64,000 nucleotides of DNA from Streptomyces sp. 35G-GA-8 (GTDB lineage Bacteria; Actinomycetota; Actinomycetes; Streptomycetales; Streptomycetaceae), in assembly GCF_023534745.1 (NCBI RefSeq), contig NZ_JAMHJQ010000002.1, positions 1 to 64,000 on the forward strand, in the 5' to 3' direction. The position numbers were made by a program, and so were the translations under genes. This document shows positions 39,509 through 49,341 of the stretch, one piece after another (the first letter of the stretch is position 1; every line of letters begins with the position of its first letter). Below the pieces are notes generated by a model, which did not search any database, was not told the DNA's origin, and saw nothing but the letters and a program-made list of their open reading frames with translations.

Positions 39509-41752
39509 ATGACCTTGAGGCAGCAGCTCTCGTTCCCGCGCCAGCACGCCAGGACTCAGCGCTTCACGCTCGGCGCCCCACGCGCGTTCACCGTGTCTCC
39601 CGACGGTGCGCGGGTGACCTTCCTGCGCTCCTCCTCGGGCACGGACCGGGTGAACAGCCTCTGGGTACTGGATCTTGAGGACTCCACCAGCGGTGCCGAC
39701 GGCGGATCCGGCGAGGGCCGTGAGCGGATCGCCGCCGATCCGGCCGTCCTCCTGGGCGGCGCCGTCGAGCGGCTCTCCCCCGAGGAGCGGGCCCGGCGCG
39801 AGCGCAGCCGCGAGGGCTCGGGGGGCATCGTCGGCTACGCGGTGGACGGCGCGGGGCAGTTGGCGGCGTTCGCGCTCTCCGGGCGCCTGTTCACGGCCGA
39901 ACTGCTCGCCGGGACGACCCGCGAACTGCCCGTACGGGGACCGGTGATCGACCCGCGGCCCTCGCCGGACGGACGCCATGTCGCGTACGTGGCCGACGGC
40001 GCCCTCCGCGTGATCACCGCCGACGGGGAGCGCGACCGTGAGCTGGCGGGGCGCTCGGCGGCCGAGGGCGAGGACATCACCTACGGCCTGGCGGAGTTCA
40101 TCGCCGCCGAGGAGATGAGCCGCAACCGCGGCTACTGGTGGTCCCCCGAGTCCGACCGGCTGCTCGTCGCGCGGGTCGACACGGCGCCGGTGCGGCGCTG
40201 GTGGATCTCCGACCCGGCGCACCCGGAGCGGGAGCCCGTGCGGGTCGCCTACCCGGCAGCCGGCACCCCCAACGCGGACGTACGGCTGTTCCTCGTCGGC
40301 CTGGAGGGATCGGGCGGGGACGGATCCGGCGGGGAGGGATCCGGCGGGGCCGAGGGCGGGCAGGCGGCGGACGGGCCCGGAGGGGCGGGTACGGAGGCCG
40401 TCTGGGACCGCGCGCGCTACCCGTATCTGGCACGGGTGCACTGGTCGGCCGCGGGCGTGCCCCTGCTGCTCGTACAGAGCCGTGACCAGCGCGGCCAGCT
40501 GTATCTGGCGGTGGACACGGCGACCGGCGCGACCACGACCGTGCACCGGGACGAGGACCCCGCCTGGCTGGAGCTCTTCGCCGAGCTGCCCGCCTGGGCG
40601 CCGGACGGGCGGCTGGTACGGATCGCCGACGAGGGCGGCGCGCGGGTCCTGATGGTCGGCGACCGGCCGCTGACCGGGCCGCAGCTGCATGTCCGGGCCG
40701 TGCTGGACATCGGCGAGCACGATGTCCTCGTCTCGGCGTCGGCGGGCGAGGAGGCGGCGGATCCCGAGATCGGCGAGATCCATGTGTACCGGGTCAGCGA
40801 GCTGGGCGTCGAACGGCTCTCGGAGGGCGCCGGGGTGCACTCCGCCGTACGTACCGGTGAGGTGACCGTGCTGGTGTCGGCCGGGCTCGACACCTCCGGG
40901 GCGTCCGCGCGGGTGCTCAGGGACGGCAAGCGGCTCGCGACGGTCGCCTCGTACCCCGAGCAGCCGGTGCTCACCGCGCGGCCGGTGCTCACCGAGGCGG
41001 GCGCGCACCGTATCCCCTGCGCCGTGCTGCTCCCGAGCGGCTACGAGAAGTCGGACGGCCCGCTTCCGGTTCTGCTCGACCCTTACGGGGGCCCGCACGG
41101 ACAGCGCGTGGTGGCCGCGCAGAACGCGTATCTCACCTCGCAGTGGTTCGCCGACCAGGGGTTCGCGGTGATCGTCGCGGACGGCCGTGGCACCCCGGGC
41201 CGTTCGCCGGCCTGGGAGAAGGCGGTCAAGCAGAATCTGCTGCTCAGCCTGGACGACCAGATCGAGGCGCTGCACGCCCTCGCCGAGCGGTTCCCGCTCG
41301 ATCTGGGGCGGGTCGCGATGCGCGGCTGGTCCTTCGGCGGCTATCTCGCCGGGCTCGCGGTCCTGCGCCGCCCGGATGTCTTCCACGCGGCGGTCTCCGG
41401 CGCTCCGGTCACCGATCTGCGGCTCTACGACACCCATTACCAGGAGCGGTACCTCGGCGGGGGCCCGCAGGACGTGCCCGAGGTCTACGCCGCCCACTCA
41501 CTGGTCACGGACGACGGGCTGTCGGCGCCGGAGAGTCCGGCACGGCCTCTGATGATCATCCATGGGCTGGCCGACGACAATGTGGTGGTGGCACACACCC
41601 TCAGGCTGTCCGCGGCCCTGCTCGCGGCGGGACGGCCCCATGAAGTGCTGCCGCTCACGGGTGTGACCCATATGACGCCACAGGAGGAAGTGGCCGAGAA
41701 CCTGCTGCTGCTCCAGGTCGACTTCCTCAAGAGGTCGCTGGGCCTGGGCTGA
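39509..41752 (+). CDS. S9-family prolyl oligopeptidase / dipeptidyl-peptidase IV-like peptidase
   Basis: A 747-residue serine peptidase. The N-terminal two thirds form a beta-propeller that restricts access to oligopeptides; the conserved EE of FIAAEEMSRNRGYWW is the amino-terminus-recognition pair of the DPP IV subfamily. The C-terminal alpha/beta hydrolase has Ser608 in GWSFGGY, Asp in HGLADDN and His in GVTHMTPQ. No signal peptide, so cytoplasmic. A Gly/Ser/Glu-rich insertion lies near 270-300. No strong Shine-Dalgarno precedes the ATG; TAGGTT 6-11 bases upstream fits a leaderless start. It converges with the Opp importer genes, so a role in breaking down imported peptides is an inference from context. 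Confidence 0.92.
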   Translation: MTLRQQLSFPRQHARTQRFTLGAPRAFTVSPDGARVTFLRSSSGTDRVNSLWVLDLEDSTSGADGGSGEGRERIAADPAVLLGGAVERLSPEERARRERSREGSGGIVGYAVDGAGQLAAFALSGRLFTAELLAGTTRELPVRGPVIDPRPSPDGRHVAYVADGALRVITADGERDRELAGRSAAEGEDITYGLAEFIAAEEMSRNRGYWWSPESDRLLVARVDTAPVRRWWISDPAHPEREPVRVAYPAAGTPNADVRLFLVGLEGSGGDGSGGEGSGGAEGGQAADGPGGAGTEAVWDRARYPYLARVHWSAAGVPLLLVQSRDQRGQLYLAVDTATGATTTVHRDEDPAWLELFAELPAWAPDGRLVRIADEGGARVLMVGDRPLTGPQLHVRAVLDIGEHDVLVSASAGEEAADPEIGEIHVYRVSELGVERLSEGAGVHSAVRTGEVTVLVSAGLDTSGASARVLRDGKRLATVASYPEQPVLTARPVLTEAGAHRIPCAVLLPSGYEKSDGPLPVLLDPYGGPHGQRVVAAQNAYLTSQWFADQGFAVIVADGRGTPGRSPAWEKAVKQNLLLSLDDQIEALHALAERFPLDLGRVAMRGWSFGGYLAGLAVLRRPDVFHAAVSGAPVTDLRLYDTHYQERYLGGGPQDVPEVYAAHSLVTDDGLSAPESPARPLMIIHGLADDNVVVAHTLRLSAALLAAGRPHEVLPLTGVTHMTPQEEVAENLLLLQVDFLKRSLGLG

Positions 41753-41760
41753 GCGCGGGC

Positions 41761-41793
41761 GACCGGCCGGGACCCTGGGAGTCCCGGCCGGTC
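41761..41793. terminator. hairpin between the S9 peptidase and Opp-type genes
   Basis: A perfect 13-bp stem (41761-41773 with 41781-41793) closes a 7-base loop, 8 bases after the peptidase stop. It precedes an AT-richer 137-base stretch before the stop of the convergent ATPase gene. Confidence 0.82.
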
Positions 41794-41930
41794 TACGGCA
41801 CCCGCACGGCCGTACGCTGTCCAGCCTGACGCGTTCGTATATCGGTGACGGGTCGGCCAAGTTGCCTGCGTGTTAACGAAATTGATATGTTTTATCGCCT
41901 TTCGCCCCCCGAATCCCGACCCTCCCGCAC

Positions 41931-42956
41931 TCAGGACGGCACGATCTGCCGCTCCTCCGCGAAGTGGCAGGCGGAGGGGTGCGCGGCGGGCCCCCGCAGC
42001 CCCCGGAAGGCCTCCGGGACCGTCAGTCCTGGTTCCTCCACCACGCACCGCTCCCGCGCCTTCCAGCAGCGCGTACGGAACCGGCAGCCGGACGGCGGAT
42101 TCGCCGGGGACGGCACATCGCCGGTCAGGATGATCCGGTCGCGGTGCTCGCGCGCCGTGGGGTCCGGCAGCGGCACCGCCGAGAGCAGCGCCTGGGTGTA
42201 CGGATGCGTGGGGTGCTCGTAGATCTCCGCGTCCGGGCCGATCTCGGCCAGCCGCCCCAGATACATCACGCCGACCCGGTCGGAGATGTGCCGGACGATC
42301 GACAGGTCGTGGGCGATGAAGACGTACGAGAGGCCGAACTCGTCCTGCAGCCGCTCCATCAGATTGACGACCTGCGCCTGTACGGAGACATCGAGGGCCG
42401 AGACCGGCTCGTCGGCCACGATGATCTCGGGCCGGAGCGCCAGCCCGCGGGCGATGCCGATGCGCTGGCGCTGGCCGCCGGAGAACTGGTGCGGATAGCG
42501 GTTGATGTACTCCGGGTTGAGGCCGACGACATCCAGCAGCTCCTTGACCCTGCGCCGCCGGTCGCCCCTGGGCGCCACCTCGGGGTGGATCTCGTACGGC
42601 TCCCCGATGATGTCGCCCACGGTCATCCGGGGGTTGAGCGAGGTGTAGGGGTCCTGGAACACCATCTGGATGTTGCGGCGGACCGCCTTCAGCGCGCGGC
42701 CCGACAGCCGGGTGATGTCCTCGCCCCTGTACCGGATCACGCCGGACGTCGGCCGCTCCAGGTTCACCAGCATTTTCGCGACGGTCGACTTGCCGCAGCC
42801 CGACTCCCCCACGATGCCGAGGGTCTCGCCGGGAGCCAGCGCGAAGGAGACCCCGTCGACCGCCCGTACCGCCCCGATCCGTTTCTTGAACAGGATGCCG
42901 CGGGTCAGCGGGTAGTGCTTGACGAGCTCCCGCACTTCCAGAATGGGCTCAGCCAT
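41931..42956 (-). CDS. oligopeptide ABC transporter ATPase, OppF/DppF type
   Basis: A 341-residue cytoplasmic ATPase subunit. Walker A is GESGCGKST, the signature is FSGGQRQR, Walker B ends [10 protein letters not shown] and the switch His is in FIAHDLS. The C-terminal oligopeptide-transporter extension has the Cys cluster [14 protein letters not shown] typical of the OppD/F class. The start is the ATG at 42956 (a longer in-frame start exists), overlapping the end of the OppD-type gene by 8 bases. It is the last of five genes reading minus: binding lipoprotein, two permeases and two ATPases. It powers import with its partner. Confidence 0.93.
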   Translation of the reverse strand: MAEPILEVRELVKHYPLTRGILFKKRIGAVRAVDGVSFALAPGETLGIVGESGCGKSTVAKMLVNLERPTSGVIRYRGEDITRLSGRALKAVRRNIQMVFQDPYTSLNPRMTVGDIIGEPYEIHPEVAPRGDRRRRVKELLDVVGLNPEYINRYPHQFSGGQRQRIGIARGLALRPEIIVADEPVSALDVSVQAQVVNLMERLQDEFGLSYVFIAHDLSIVRHISDRVGVMYLGRLAEIGPDAEIYEHPTHPYTQALLSAVPLPDPTAREHRDRIILTGDVPSPANPPSGCRFRTRCWKARERCVVEEPGLTVPEAFRGLRGPAAHPSACHFAEERQIVPS

Positions 42957-43941
42957 GGAGCGTCTCCTTCCAGAAGTAGCAGGCGCTGTGCCGTCCCCCG
43001 GCGGCCCCCGGCACATCCGCCACCTCGAAGAGCGGCGGCACCTCCGTACGGCACACGCCCTGGGCCATCGGGCAGCGGGGGTTGAAGGCGCAGCCGGGCG
43101 GGATACGCAGCAGATTCGGCGGCAGGCCCTTGATCGCGTAGAGCTCCCTGCCCTTCCGGTCGAGGCGCGGGATCGACCGGAGCAGACCGCGGGTGTACGG
43201 GTGGGCGGGCGCCCGGTAGATCTCGTGCACCGGGGCGGTCTCCACGATCCGGCCCGCGTACATCACCGCGATCCGGTCGGCGACATCGGCGACCACCCCG
43301 AGGTCATGGGTGATCAGGATCAGCCCCATGTTCAGCTCGCGCCGCAGCTCGGCGAGGAGATCCATCACCTGGGCCTGGACGGTCACATCGAGCGCGGTGG
43401 TCGGCTCGTCGGCGATGATCAGCGAGGGCTCCAGCGCGAGCGCCATCGCGATCATGATGCGCTGGCGCATGCCGCCGGAGAACTGGTGCGGATAGTCATC
43501 GACCCGCTCGGCGGCGGCCGGGATCCTGACCCGGTCCATCAGCTCGACGGCCTTCGCCCGCGCCTGTTTGCGGGACATCCCCCGGTGCACGATGAACATC
43601 TCGCCGAGCTGGGCGCCCACGGTGAGCACGGGGTTGAGCGAGGAGAGCGCGTCCTGGAAGATCATCGCCATCTCGGCGCCCCGGATCCTGCGCCGCCGCT
43701 CCTCCTTGAGCTTCAGCAGATCCCGTCCCTGGAAAAGCACTTCACCGCCGGTGATCCGGCCGGGCGGCGTATCGAGGATCCCCATGACCGCCTGCGCGGT
43801 GACGGACTTCCCGGAGCCCGATTCGCCCAGCACGGCCAGGGTCTCGCCGGCGTCGACCGAGTAGCTGACGCCGTTGACGGCCCTGGCGACCCCGTCGCGG
43901 GTGTGGAACTCCACCTGTAGATCGCGCACTTCGAGCAACAT
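42949..43941 (-). CDS. oligopeptide ABC transporter ATPase, OppD/DppD type
   Basis: A 330-residue ATPase of the Opp importer. Walker [10 protein letters not shown], signature QFSGGMRQR, Walker [12 protein letters not shown] and [10 protein letters not shown] are intact. The C-terminal Cys-rich stretch [14 protein letters not shown] belongs to the oligopeptide/dipeptide transporter extension. An ATG at 43941 follows GGAG eight bases upstream. It lies 12 bases after the permease gene and overlaps the OppF-type gene by 8 bases. Sequence differs clearly from the BldKD gene 9 kb away, so the two importers are old paralogues rather than a recent tandem duplication. Confidence 0.93.
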   Translation of the reverse strand: MLLEVRDLQVEFHTRDGVARAVNGVSYSVDAGETLAVLGESGSGKSVTAQAVMGILDTPPGRITGGEVLFQGRDLLKLKEERRRRIRGAEMAMIFQDALSSLNPVLTVGAQLGEMFIVHRGMSRKQARAKAVELMDRVRIPAAAERVDDYPHQFSGGMRQRIMIAMALALEPSLIIADEPTTALDVTVQAQVMDLLAELRRELNMGLILITHDLGVVADVADRIAVMYAGRIVETAPVHEIYRAPAHPYTRGLLRSIPRLDRKGRELYAIKGLPPNLLRIPPGCAFNPRCPMAQGVCRTEVPPLFEVADVPGAAGGRHSACYFWKETLHG

Positions 43942-43953
43942 GGGGCGGGCTCC

Positions 43954-44979
43954 TCAGCGCAGCTTGGGGTCGAGGGCGTCGCGTACCGCGTCGCCGAGCA
44001 TGATGAACGCGAGCACGGTGATGGCCAGCGCGCCGGCCGGCCAGAGCAGCATGTGCGGGGAGTTGCGGATGTAGGGCGAGGCGTCGGAGATGTCGATCCC
44101 CCAGGAGACGGTCGGCGGTTTGAGGCCCACGCCGAGATACGAGAGGGTCGCCTCCAGCGCGATGAACGTACCGAGTGCGATCGTCGCCACGACGATCACG
44201 GGCGCGATGGCGTTGGGCAGGATGTGCCGCAGCATCATCCGGGGGCTGGAGGCGCCGAGCGCCCGCGCCGCCTGCACGAAGTCGTGCTGTTTGACGGTGA
44301 TGACGGAGCCGCGCGCGATCCGGGAGATCTGCGGCCAGCCAAGCAGCACCATGAAGCCGATCACGGGCCAGACGGTGGAGCTGGTCACCACGGACAGCAG
44401 CACCAGACCGCCGAGTACCACCGGGATGCCGAAGAAGATATCGGTGATCCGGGAGAGGATCGCGTCCCAGAACCCGCCGAAGAAGCCGGCCAGACCGCCG
44501 AGGACCGAGCCAACGATTGCGACCCCGAGGCTGGCGAGGACGCCGACGACGACCGAGGTCCTGGCGCCGTAGACGGTACGGGTGTAGACGTCGCAGCCCT
44601 GCCCGTTGAAGCCGAAGGGATGGCCGGGCCGGGAGCCGTCCTGAGCCCTGGCGAGATCGCAGGAGAGCGGGTTGCCGGCGGTGATCAGCGACGGCCAGAT
44701 CGAGATGATCACCAGAAAGACGATGACGAGCGCCGAGAGGACGAAGACGGGGTTACGGCGCAGATCGCGCCAGGCGTCCGCCCAGAGGCCGCGCGGCCGG
44801 CCCGTGGACGCGTCTCCCGCGCCCCCGCCGGAGCCGCCGCCGGGGCCCGGTCCGGGCCCGGCCGGGCGCTGTTCCAGCGTGCCTCCCTCGCTGGTCGCGA
44901 GGTCCATCCCGCCGCCCGCGCCGGTCGCCGCGATGGCTCCGCCGTTGTCGCCGGTGGGTGGGGACTGCGGCTCAGGCAT
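43954..44979 (-). CDS. peptide ABC transporter permease, DppC/OppC type
   Basis: A 341-residue membrane subunit. A long Gly/Pro/Ala-rich cytoplasmic N-terminus of about 65 residues precedes the first helix, and five further helices follow. The EAA-like loop that contacts the ATPase is FVQAARALGASSPRMM near 240-255. The C-terminus GDAVRDALDPKLR is characteristic of the OppC/DppC class. The start ATG at 44979 overlaps the OppB-type stop by 8 bases. It forms the channel with the OppB-type partner. Confidence 0.92.
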   Translation of the reverse strand: MPEPQSPPTGDNGGAIAATGAGGGMDLATSEGGTLEQRPAGPGPGPGGGSGGGAGDASTGRPRGLWADAWRDLRRNPVFVLSALVIVFLVIISIWPSLITAGNPLSCDLARAQDGSRPGHPFGFNGQGCDVYTRTVYGARTSVVVGVLASLGVAIVGSVLGGLAGFFGGFWDAILSRITDIFFGIPVVLGGLVLLSVVTSSTVWPVIGFMVLLGWPQISRIARGSVITVKQHDFVQAARALGASSPRMMLRHILPNAIAPVIVVATIALGTFIALEATLSYLGVGLKPPTVSWGIDISDASPYIRNSPHMLLWPAGALAITVLAFIMLGDAVRDALDPKLR

Positions 44980-45895
44980 AGCGGATCCTCGGGTCGAGAA
45001 CGGCGTAGAGGAGGTCGACCAGCAGATTCGCCACCAGGAAGACGATGACCAGCACGGTCACGAAGCCGACGACGGTCTGGGTGTTCTGGCGCAGGATGCC
45101 CTGGTAGAGCTGGAATCCGACGCCGTGGATATTGAAGATCCGCTCGGTGACGATGGCACCGCCCATGAGCGCGCCGATGTCCGTACCGATGAAGGTGACC
45201 ACCGGGATCAGCGAGTTGCGCAGCAGATGACGGGTGATCACCCGGTGCCGGGGCAGACCCTTGGCGACCGCGGTACGGACATAGTCGGAGCGGGCGTTCT
45301 CGGCGATCGAGGTCCGGGTCAGCCGGGTGACATAGGCCAGGGAGACGGACGCGAGCACCAGCCCCGGCAGGATCAGCTCGTCCAGCGGGGCCGCGGGGGA
45401 GACCGAAGGCCGGACGAGATGCCAGTTCACACCGAACACCAGTTGCGCCAGCAGACCGGTGACAAAGGTCGGTACGGCGATGACCACCAGCGTCAGCAGC
45501 AGGACGGAGGTGTCCACCGGGCGGCCCCGGCGCAGCCCGGTGACCACGCCGAAGGCGATCCCGATGACGACCTCGAAGACGATGGCCACGATCGTCAGCC
45601 GGATGGTGACCGGAAAGGCCGAGGCCATCAGGTCGATGACCTTCTGCCCGTTGAAGGCGGTGCCGAAGTCGCCGGAGAAGACATGCCCCATATAGGTGAG
45701 GTATTGCTGCCACACCGGCTTGTCGAGGCCGAACTCCTGGCGCAGCCGTGCCTCGGTGGCGGGATCGCACTGCCGTTCCCCGCAGAGACCGGCGATGGGG
45801 TCGCCCATCACATTGACCATCAGGAAGATCAGCAGGGTGGCGCCGATGAAGACGGGGATCATCTGCAGCAGACGCCGGATCACATAACGTCCCAT
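44972..45895 (-). CDS. peptide ABC transporter permease, DppB/OppB type
   Basis: A 307-residue membrane subunit starting MGRYVIRRLLQMIPV, with six helices. The EAA loop is YVRTAVAKGLPRHRVITRH near 205-225, and the C-terminus LLVDLLYAVLDPRIRYA is diagnostic for the OppB/DppB class. The ATG at 45895 follows GGAG. It starts 44 bases after the binding-protein stop. Together with the OppC-type partner it makes the translocation path. Confidence 0.92.
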   Translation of the reverse strand: MGRYVIRRLLQMIPVFIGATLLIFLMVNVMGDPIAGLCGERQCDPATEARLRQEFGLDKPVWQQYLTYMGHVFSGDFGTAFNGQKVIDLMASAFPVTIRLTIVAIVFEVVIGIAFGVVTGLRRGRPVDTSVLLLTLVVIAVPTFVTGLLAQLVFGVNWHLVRPSVSPAAPLDELILPGLVLASVSLAYVTRLTRTSIAENARSDYVRTAVAKGLPRHRVITRHLLRNSLIPVVTFIGTDIGALMGGAIVTERIFNIHGVGFQLYQGILRQNTQTVVGFVTVLVIVFLVANLLVDLLYAVLDPRIRYA

Positions 45896-45939
45896 GGGGG
45901 CTCCGGGGTTCGTGGGAGGGCGCGGGCGGGCCCCGGGCG

Positions 45940-47565
45940 TCAGCTGACCCTGATCTCGTTGTAGACGGGGACGCTGAAGGGGTTCAGTGCGACATGGGAG
46001 ACCCGGTCCGAGTAGCCGGCGCTGCCGTTCTGGTACCAGAGCGGGATGGCCGCCATCCGGTCCCGTACGACGCCCTCGGCCCGCTGGAACGTACGGATCG
46101 CCGCCTTCGTGTCCGGGTCGGCGTTGGCCTCGTTGATGAGCCGGTCGAACCGGGGATCGCTCCACTTGCCGTCGTTGGACGAGGCGTTGGTGTAGTAGAG
46201 CGGCTGGAGGAAGTTCTGGATCAGCGGGTAGTCCATCTGCCAGCCCGCCCGGAACGGCCCCCGCAGCTTCCGCTGGCCGATCCGGTTGCGGAAGTCGGCG
46301 AAGGTGCCGACCGGGCTGCCGGCGCACGCCTTGTCGTTGCCGAGCGCGTTGTTGATGCTGTTGCAGACCGCGTCGACCCACTCCTTGTGGGAGCCCGTGT
46401 CGGCGTTGTACGTGATCGTCAGCCGGCCGTGCGGGATGCCGCCGCCCTGCTTGATCAGCTTCTTCGCCGCGGGGGCGTCGTACGCGCAGGCCCGGCCGCA
46501 GAGCCCGGCCAGGAAGCCGCCGTCCGCGCCGAGGACCGGGGAGGTCCAGTCGGTCGCCGGGGTGCGGGTCCTGCGGAAGATCATGTCGGTGATCTGTCCG
46601 CGGTTGATCGCCATGGAGAGCCCGGTGCGTACCTTGGCGGCCCCCTCGGTGTTCCACTCCTTGTCGTAGTACGGGAAGGCGAGGGTCTGGATGATGCCGG
46701 CCGGGCTGTTGATGTAGCGGCCGTCGAGGTCGGAGCGCACGTTCTTGAGCTGTGAGGCGGGGACGTCGTCGACCAGATCGAGGTTTCCGGCGACCAGATC
46801 GGTGTAGGCGGTGTTGCTGTCGGTGTAGACCACGAGATCCACCCCGCCGTTGCGCGGCCGGTCGGCGCCCGGGTACCCCTGCCAGGTGCGCAGGGACATC
46901 TGGGAGCCCTTGGTGTAGTTCTCCACCGTGTACGGGCCGTTGCCGACGGGCTTGGCGAGCCAGGCGGCGTGGTGGTCGTAGAACGCCCTGGGCAGCGGCG
47001 CGAACGCCGCGTATCCCAGGGTGTCCGGCCAGGTGGAGAAGCGCTGCGAGAGCTTGACGGTGAACGTCCTGGGCCCGGTGACCTTCAGCCCCGACAGCGT
47101 CCGGGCGGTGGGCCGCCCCGAGGCCGGGTGGACCTTGTCGTATCCGTCGATGTACTGGAAGAAGTAGGCGTTCTTCTGGTTGTTGTCGAGGTACGCCCCG
47201 TAGTTCCAGGCGTCCACGAAGGACTTCGCGGTGACCTTCTCGCCGTCGCTGAAGGTCCAGCCGTCCTTGACGGTGACCGTGAAATGGGTCGAGTCCGTCG
47301 TGTCGATCTTCTCGGCGAGGGCGTTCTCGGCCTTGCCGGTCTTCGGGTTGTACCGCTTGAGCCCCCGGAAGACCATGTCGAGGACCTTGCCGCCCTGGAC
47401 CTCATTGGTGTTCGCGGGCTCCAGCGGATTCTGCGGATCACCCCAGGAGGAACGCACCACACCGTTGGGCCCACCGATGACGTCGGACGCCCCGCCACAG
47501 CCCGACGCGGTGAGGACGACAGCCACCGCGCAGGCGACCCGTCCGGTGTGTGCGGGTCCTCGCAT
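45940..47565 (-). CDS. oligopeptide-binding lipoprotein of the Opp-type importer
   Basis: A 541-residue extracytoplasmic solute-binding protein, family 5 (SBP_bac_5). The signal peptide ends in a lipobox ASGC, so Cys23 would be lipidated. The body has the family's usual order, including WTFSDGEKVTAKSFVDAWN (near 103-121), DTLGYAAFAPLPRAFYD and a C-terminal IPLWYQNGSAGYS. Length is normal. The ATG follows GAGGGAG. It is the first gene of the five-gene operon, with its promoter in the 130 bases upstream, shared with no divergent gene. The peptide specificity cannot be inferred. Confidence 0.93.
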   Translation of the reverse strand: MRGPAHTGRVACAVAVVLTASGCGGASDVIGGPNGVVRSSWGDPQNPLEPANTNEVQGGKVLDMVFRGLKRYNPKTGKAENALAEKIDTTDSTHFTVTVKDGWTFSDGEKVTAKSFVDAWNYGAYLDNNQKNAYFFQYIDGYDKVHPASGRPTARTLSGLKVTGPRTFTVKLSQRFSTWPDTLGYAAFAPLPRAFYDHHAAWLAKPVGNGPYTVENYTKGSQMSLRTWQGYPGADRPRNGGVDLVVYTDSNTAYTDLVAGNLDLVDDVPASQLKNVRSDLDGRYINSPAGIIQTLAFPYYDKEWNTEGAAKVRTGLSMAINRGQITDMIFRRTRTPATDWTSPVLGADGGFLAGLCGRACAYDAPAAKKLIKQGGGIPHGRLTITYNADTGSHKEWVDAVCNSINNALGNDKACAGSPVGTFADFRNRIGQRKLRGPFRAGWQMDYPLIQNFLQPLYYTNASSNDGKWSDPRFDRLINEANADPDTKAAIRTFQRAEGVVRDRMAAIPLWYQNGSAGYSDRVSHVALNPFSVPVYNEIRVS

Positions 47566-47698
47566 GAAGTGTCTCCCTCATCAGACGCCTCTCCCACTCG
47601 CCCCCGAATACACCCCCTACAGTGATGAGTCGTGTCGTGATGGCGGCTGTAGGCGCGGTCCCGGAACGCGAACGCCCCATCGGAACCACTCGCCCGGG

Positions 47699-48628
47699 TC
47701 ACACCGGAAGAGTGACCTCCCAGGTGTCCACGGCGAAGTGCACCCGCATGCCGTTGTCCTCGTACAGCTTCAGCGCGCCCGTGGCATTCCGCGTATCCAC
47801 CCCGAGCCCGACGGTCTCGCGGCCAAGAGCGGCGAAGGACGCGAAGGAATGACGCAGCAGATAGCCTCCGAGCCCCCGGCCACGGGCCTCCTTGACCACC
47901 CCGATCATGCTGATCCAGCCCTTGGACACCCGGTCGTTACGGCTGACGAGGACTCCGGCGTCACCGAGCCCCTCGACGGTGGCGATCCGGACCAGCGACC
48001 AGTCGAGCCGGTCGCCCTCCCGGTCGTCCAGCCACTGCTGGTAGGTACGGGGCTGGTGGTCGAAGTGGTCGGCGAAGGTCCGCTCGCACAGCTCGTACGC
48101 CAGCCGGCGGTCCGCCTCCGCGACACAGTCCCGCAGGGTCACCCCGGGCGGCGCCACGGGCACGGGCGTGGCCTCCCGGGACACCTCACGGACCATCACC
48201 TGATACCGGCGCACACGCCCCCAGCCGCGGTTCTCGATGATCGCGGTGTCGAGGGTGGGCTCGGTATGGAGCTGCATATGGACGACGGCCCGGCCGGCGC
48301 CGTTCTCCCCGGCCCGCTCGACGGCACGGGCCTCCATCAGCTCGAACAGTCGGACCGCCGCGTCATGACGGTCCGGCAGCACATAGTGATCCATATCGAT
48401 GCGCTCGGCGCCCGAGTCGTCCCAGAGCAGTCCGTACCCGACGAGCCGGTCGCTCTCGTACACCAGCCAGGAGTCCCGCGCGAGCCGCACCTCGGGGTGG
48501 CGGAGGTCGGCCTCCACCTCGTTGAGACCGGTCTCGGGCCTCCCGATCTCGACGGTGTCGATGGCGTTCAGCAGCTCACAGATCGCGGGGGCGTCGTCGA
48601 GCGTGGCGGGCCGTATGAAAAGGGACAT
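47699..48628 (-). CDS. tandem-GNAT N-acetyltransferase
   Basis: A 309-residue protein with two GNAT folds in one chain. The N-terminal half (residues 1-150, IRPATLDDAPAICELLNAID) has a degenerate acetyl-CoA loop. The C-terminal half (160-309) has the intact motif MIGVVKEARGRGLGGYLLRH and VDTRNATGALKLYEDNGM. The architecture resembles mycothiol synthase MshD but the overall sequence does not identify it as that enzyme. The ATG at 48628 is used; the much longer frame up to 49195 runs antisense-free through other coding DNA and is rejected. It follows the small ECF gene pair on the same strand by 62 bases. Confidence 0.85.
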   Translation of the reverse strand: MSLFIRPATLDDAPAICELLNAIDTVEIGRPETGLNEVEADLRHPEVRLARDSWLVYESDRLVGYGLLWDDSGAERIDMDHYVLPDRHDAAVRLFELMEARAVERAGENGAGRAVVHMQLHTEPTLDTAIIENRGWGRVRRYQVMVREVSREATPVPVAPPGVTLRDCVAEADRRLAYELCERTFADHFDHQPRTYQQWLDDREGDRLDWSLVRIATVEGLGDAGVLVSRNDRVSKGWISMIGVVKEARGRGLGGYLLRHSFASFAALGRETVGLGVDTRNATGALKLYEDNGMRVHFAVDTWEVTLPV

Positions 48629-48690
48629 GGAGGCTACTTTCCGGTGGGGGCACCCGTCGCGCAACGGCTTTTCCCCGAGCGGATCGGGCA

Positions 48691-49341
48691 TCACTCCCAG
48701 GTGCTCTGCACCTCCACGACAGAGGTCCAGGTCCTGCCGTGCTCCACGGAGACCCGTAGCCACTGACCGCCCTTCGAGGCATTGCCGGCGTAGTAGGCGT
48801 CCTTGCCCTCGCCGTACTGCTTCAGACCACAGGCGGCGATGGAGTCGCGGAGCGCCGCCAGGTCCTCGGCCGCCTGGTCGGCGTCGTCGTACTCGATGAC
48901 ACGATGCCGGGCCAGAGCCGTGCCGGTACCGTCGTACGCGGCGCTGTACCGGAACTGCTCGATCATCTCCACGTTGGGCGGCGGCAGCGTGTATGGACAG
49001 GCGTCGGAGAAGCCGACGAGCGGAAGTGCGTCGAAGAAGGCATCGCTGTCCTTCTTCCAGTGATACGTACCGAACAACGGCACGTCCCGGCCGTCCATTG
49101 TCTCGACCACGCCGTTCTTCTTGTACGGATTCGCCTCCGCGGGCGGAGCCGCCGGCCGTACCTCGTCGCCCCCCGGCCCCGGCTGCAGCACCCATGACCC
49201 GCCCGCTATCACCACCGCCGCGACCGCCGTCACCGCGCTCAGCCGCCTGCGGGCCCGGCGCCGCGAGCCCCGGGCCCTGATCTCGGCGGCGCTCGGCATC
49301 CGTATGGCCACATCGTCCAGTACCTCTTCGACCTCAGCCAT
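48691..49341 (-). CDS. membrane-anchored partner protein of the SigE-family sigma factor
   Basis: A 216-residue protein. Residues about 20-35 are Arg-rich, followed by one transmembrane helix (about 35-53) and an outside domain of about 160 residues with two Cys (CPYTLPP and SIAACGLKQYG) that could form a disulfide. A sigma-binding ZAS motif (HxxxCxxC) is not visible, so it may be a non-canonical anti-sigma factor or a sigma-regulated surface protein. The ATG overlaps the end of the sigma gene by 8 bases, so translation is coupled and a functional link is likely. Confidence 0.78.
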   Translation of the reverse strand: MAEVEEVLDDVAIRMPSAAEIRARGSRRRARRRLSAVTAVAAVVIAGGSWVLQPGPGGDEVRPAAPPAEANPYKKNGVVETMDGRDVPLFGTYHWKKDSDAFFDALPLVGFSDACPYTLPPPNVEMIEQFRYSAAYDGTGTALARHRVIEYDDADQAAEDLAALRDSIAACGLKQYGEGKDAYYAGNASKGGQWLRVSVEHGRTWTSVVEVQSTWE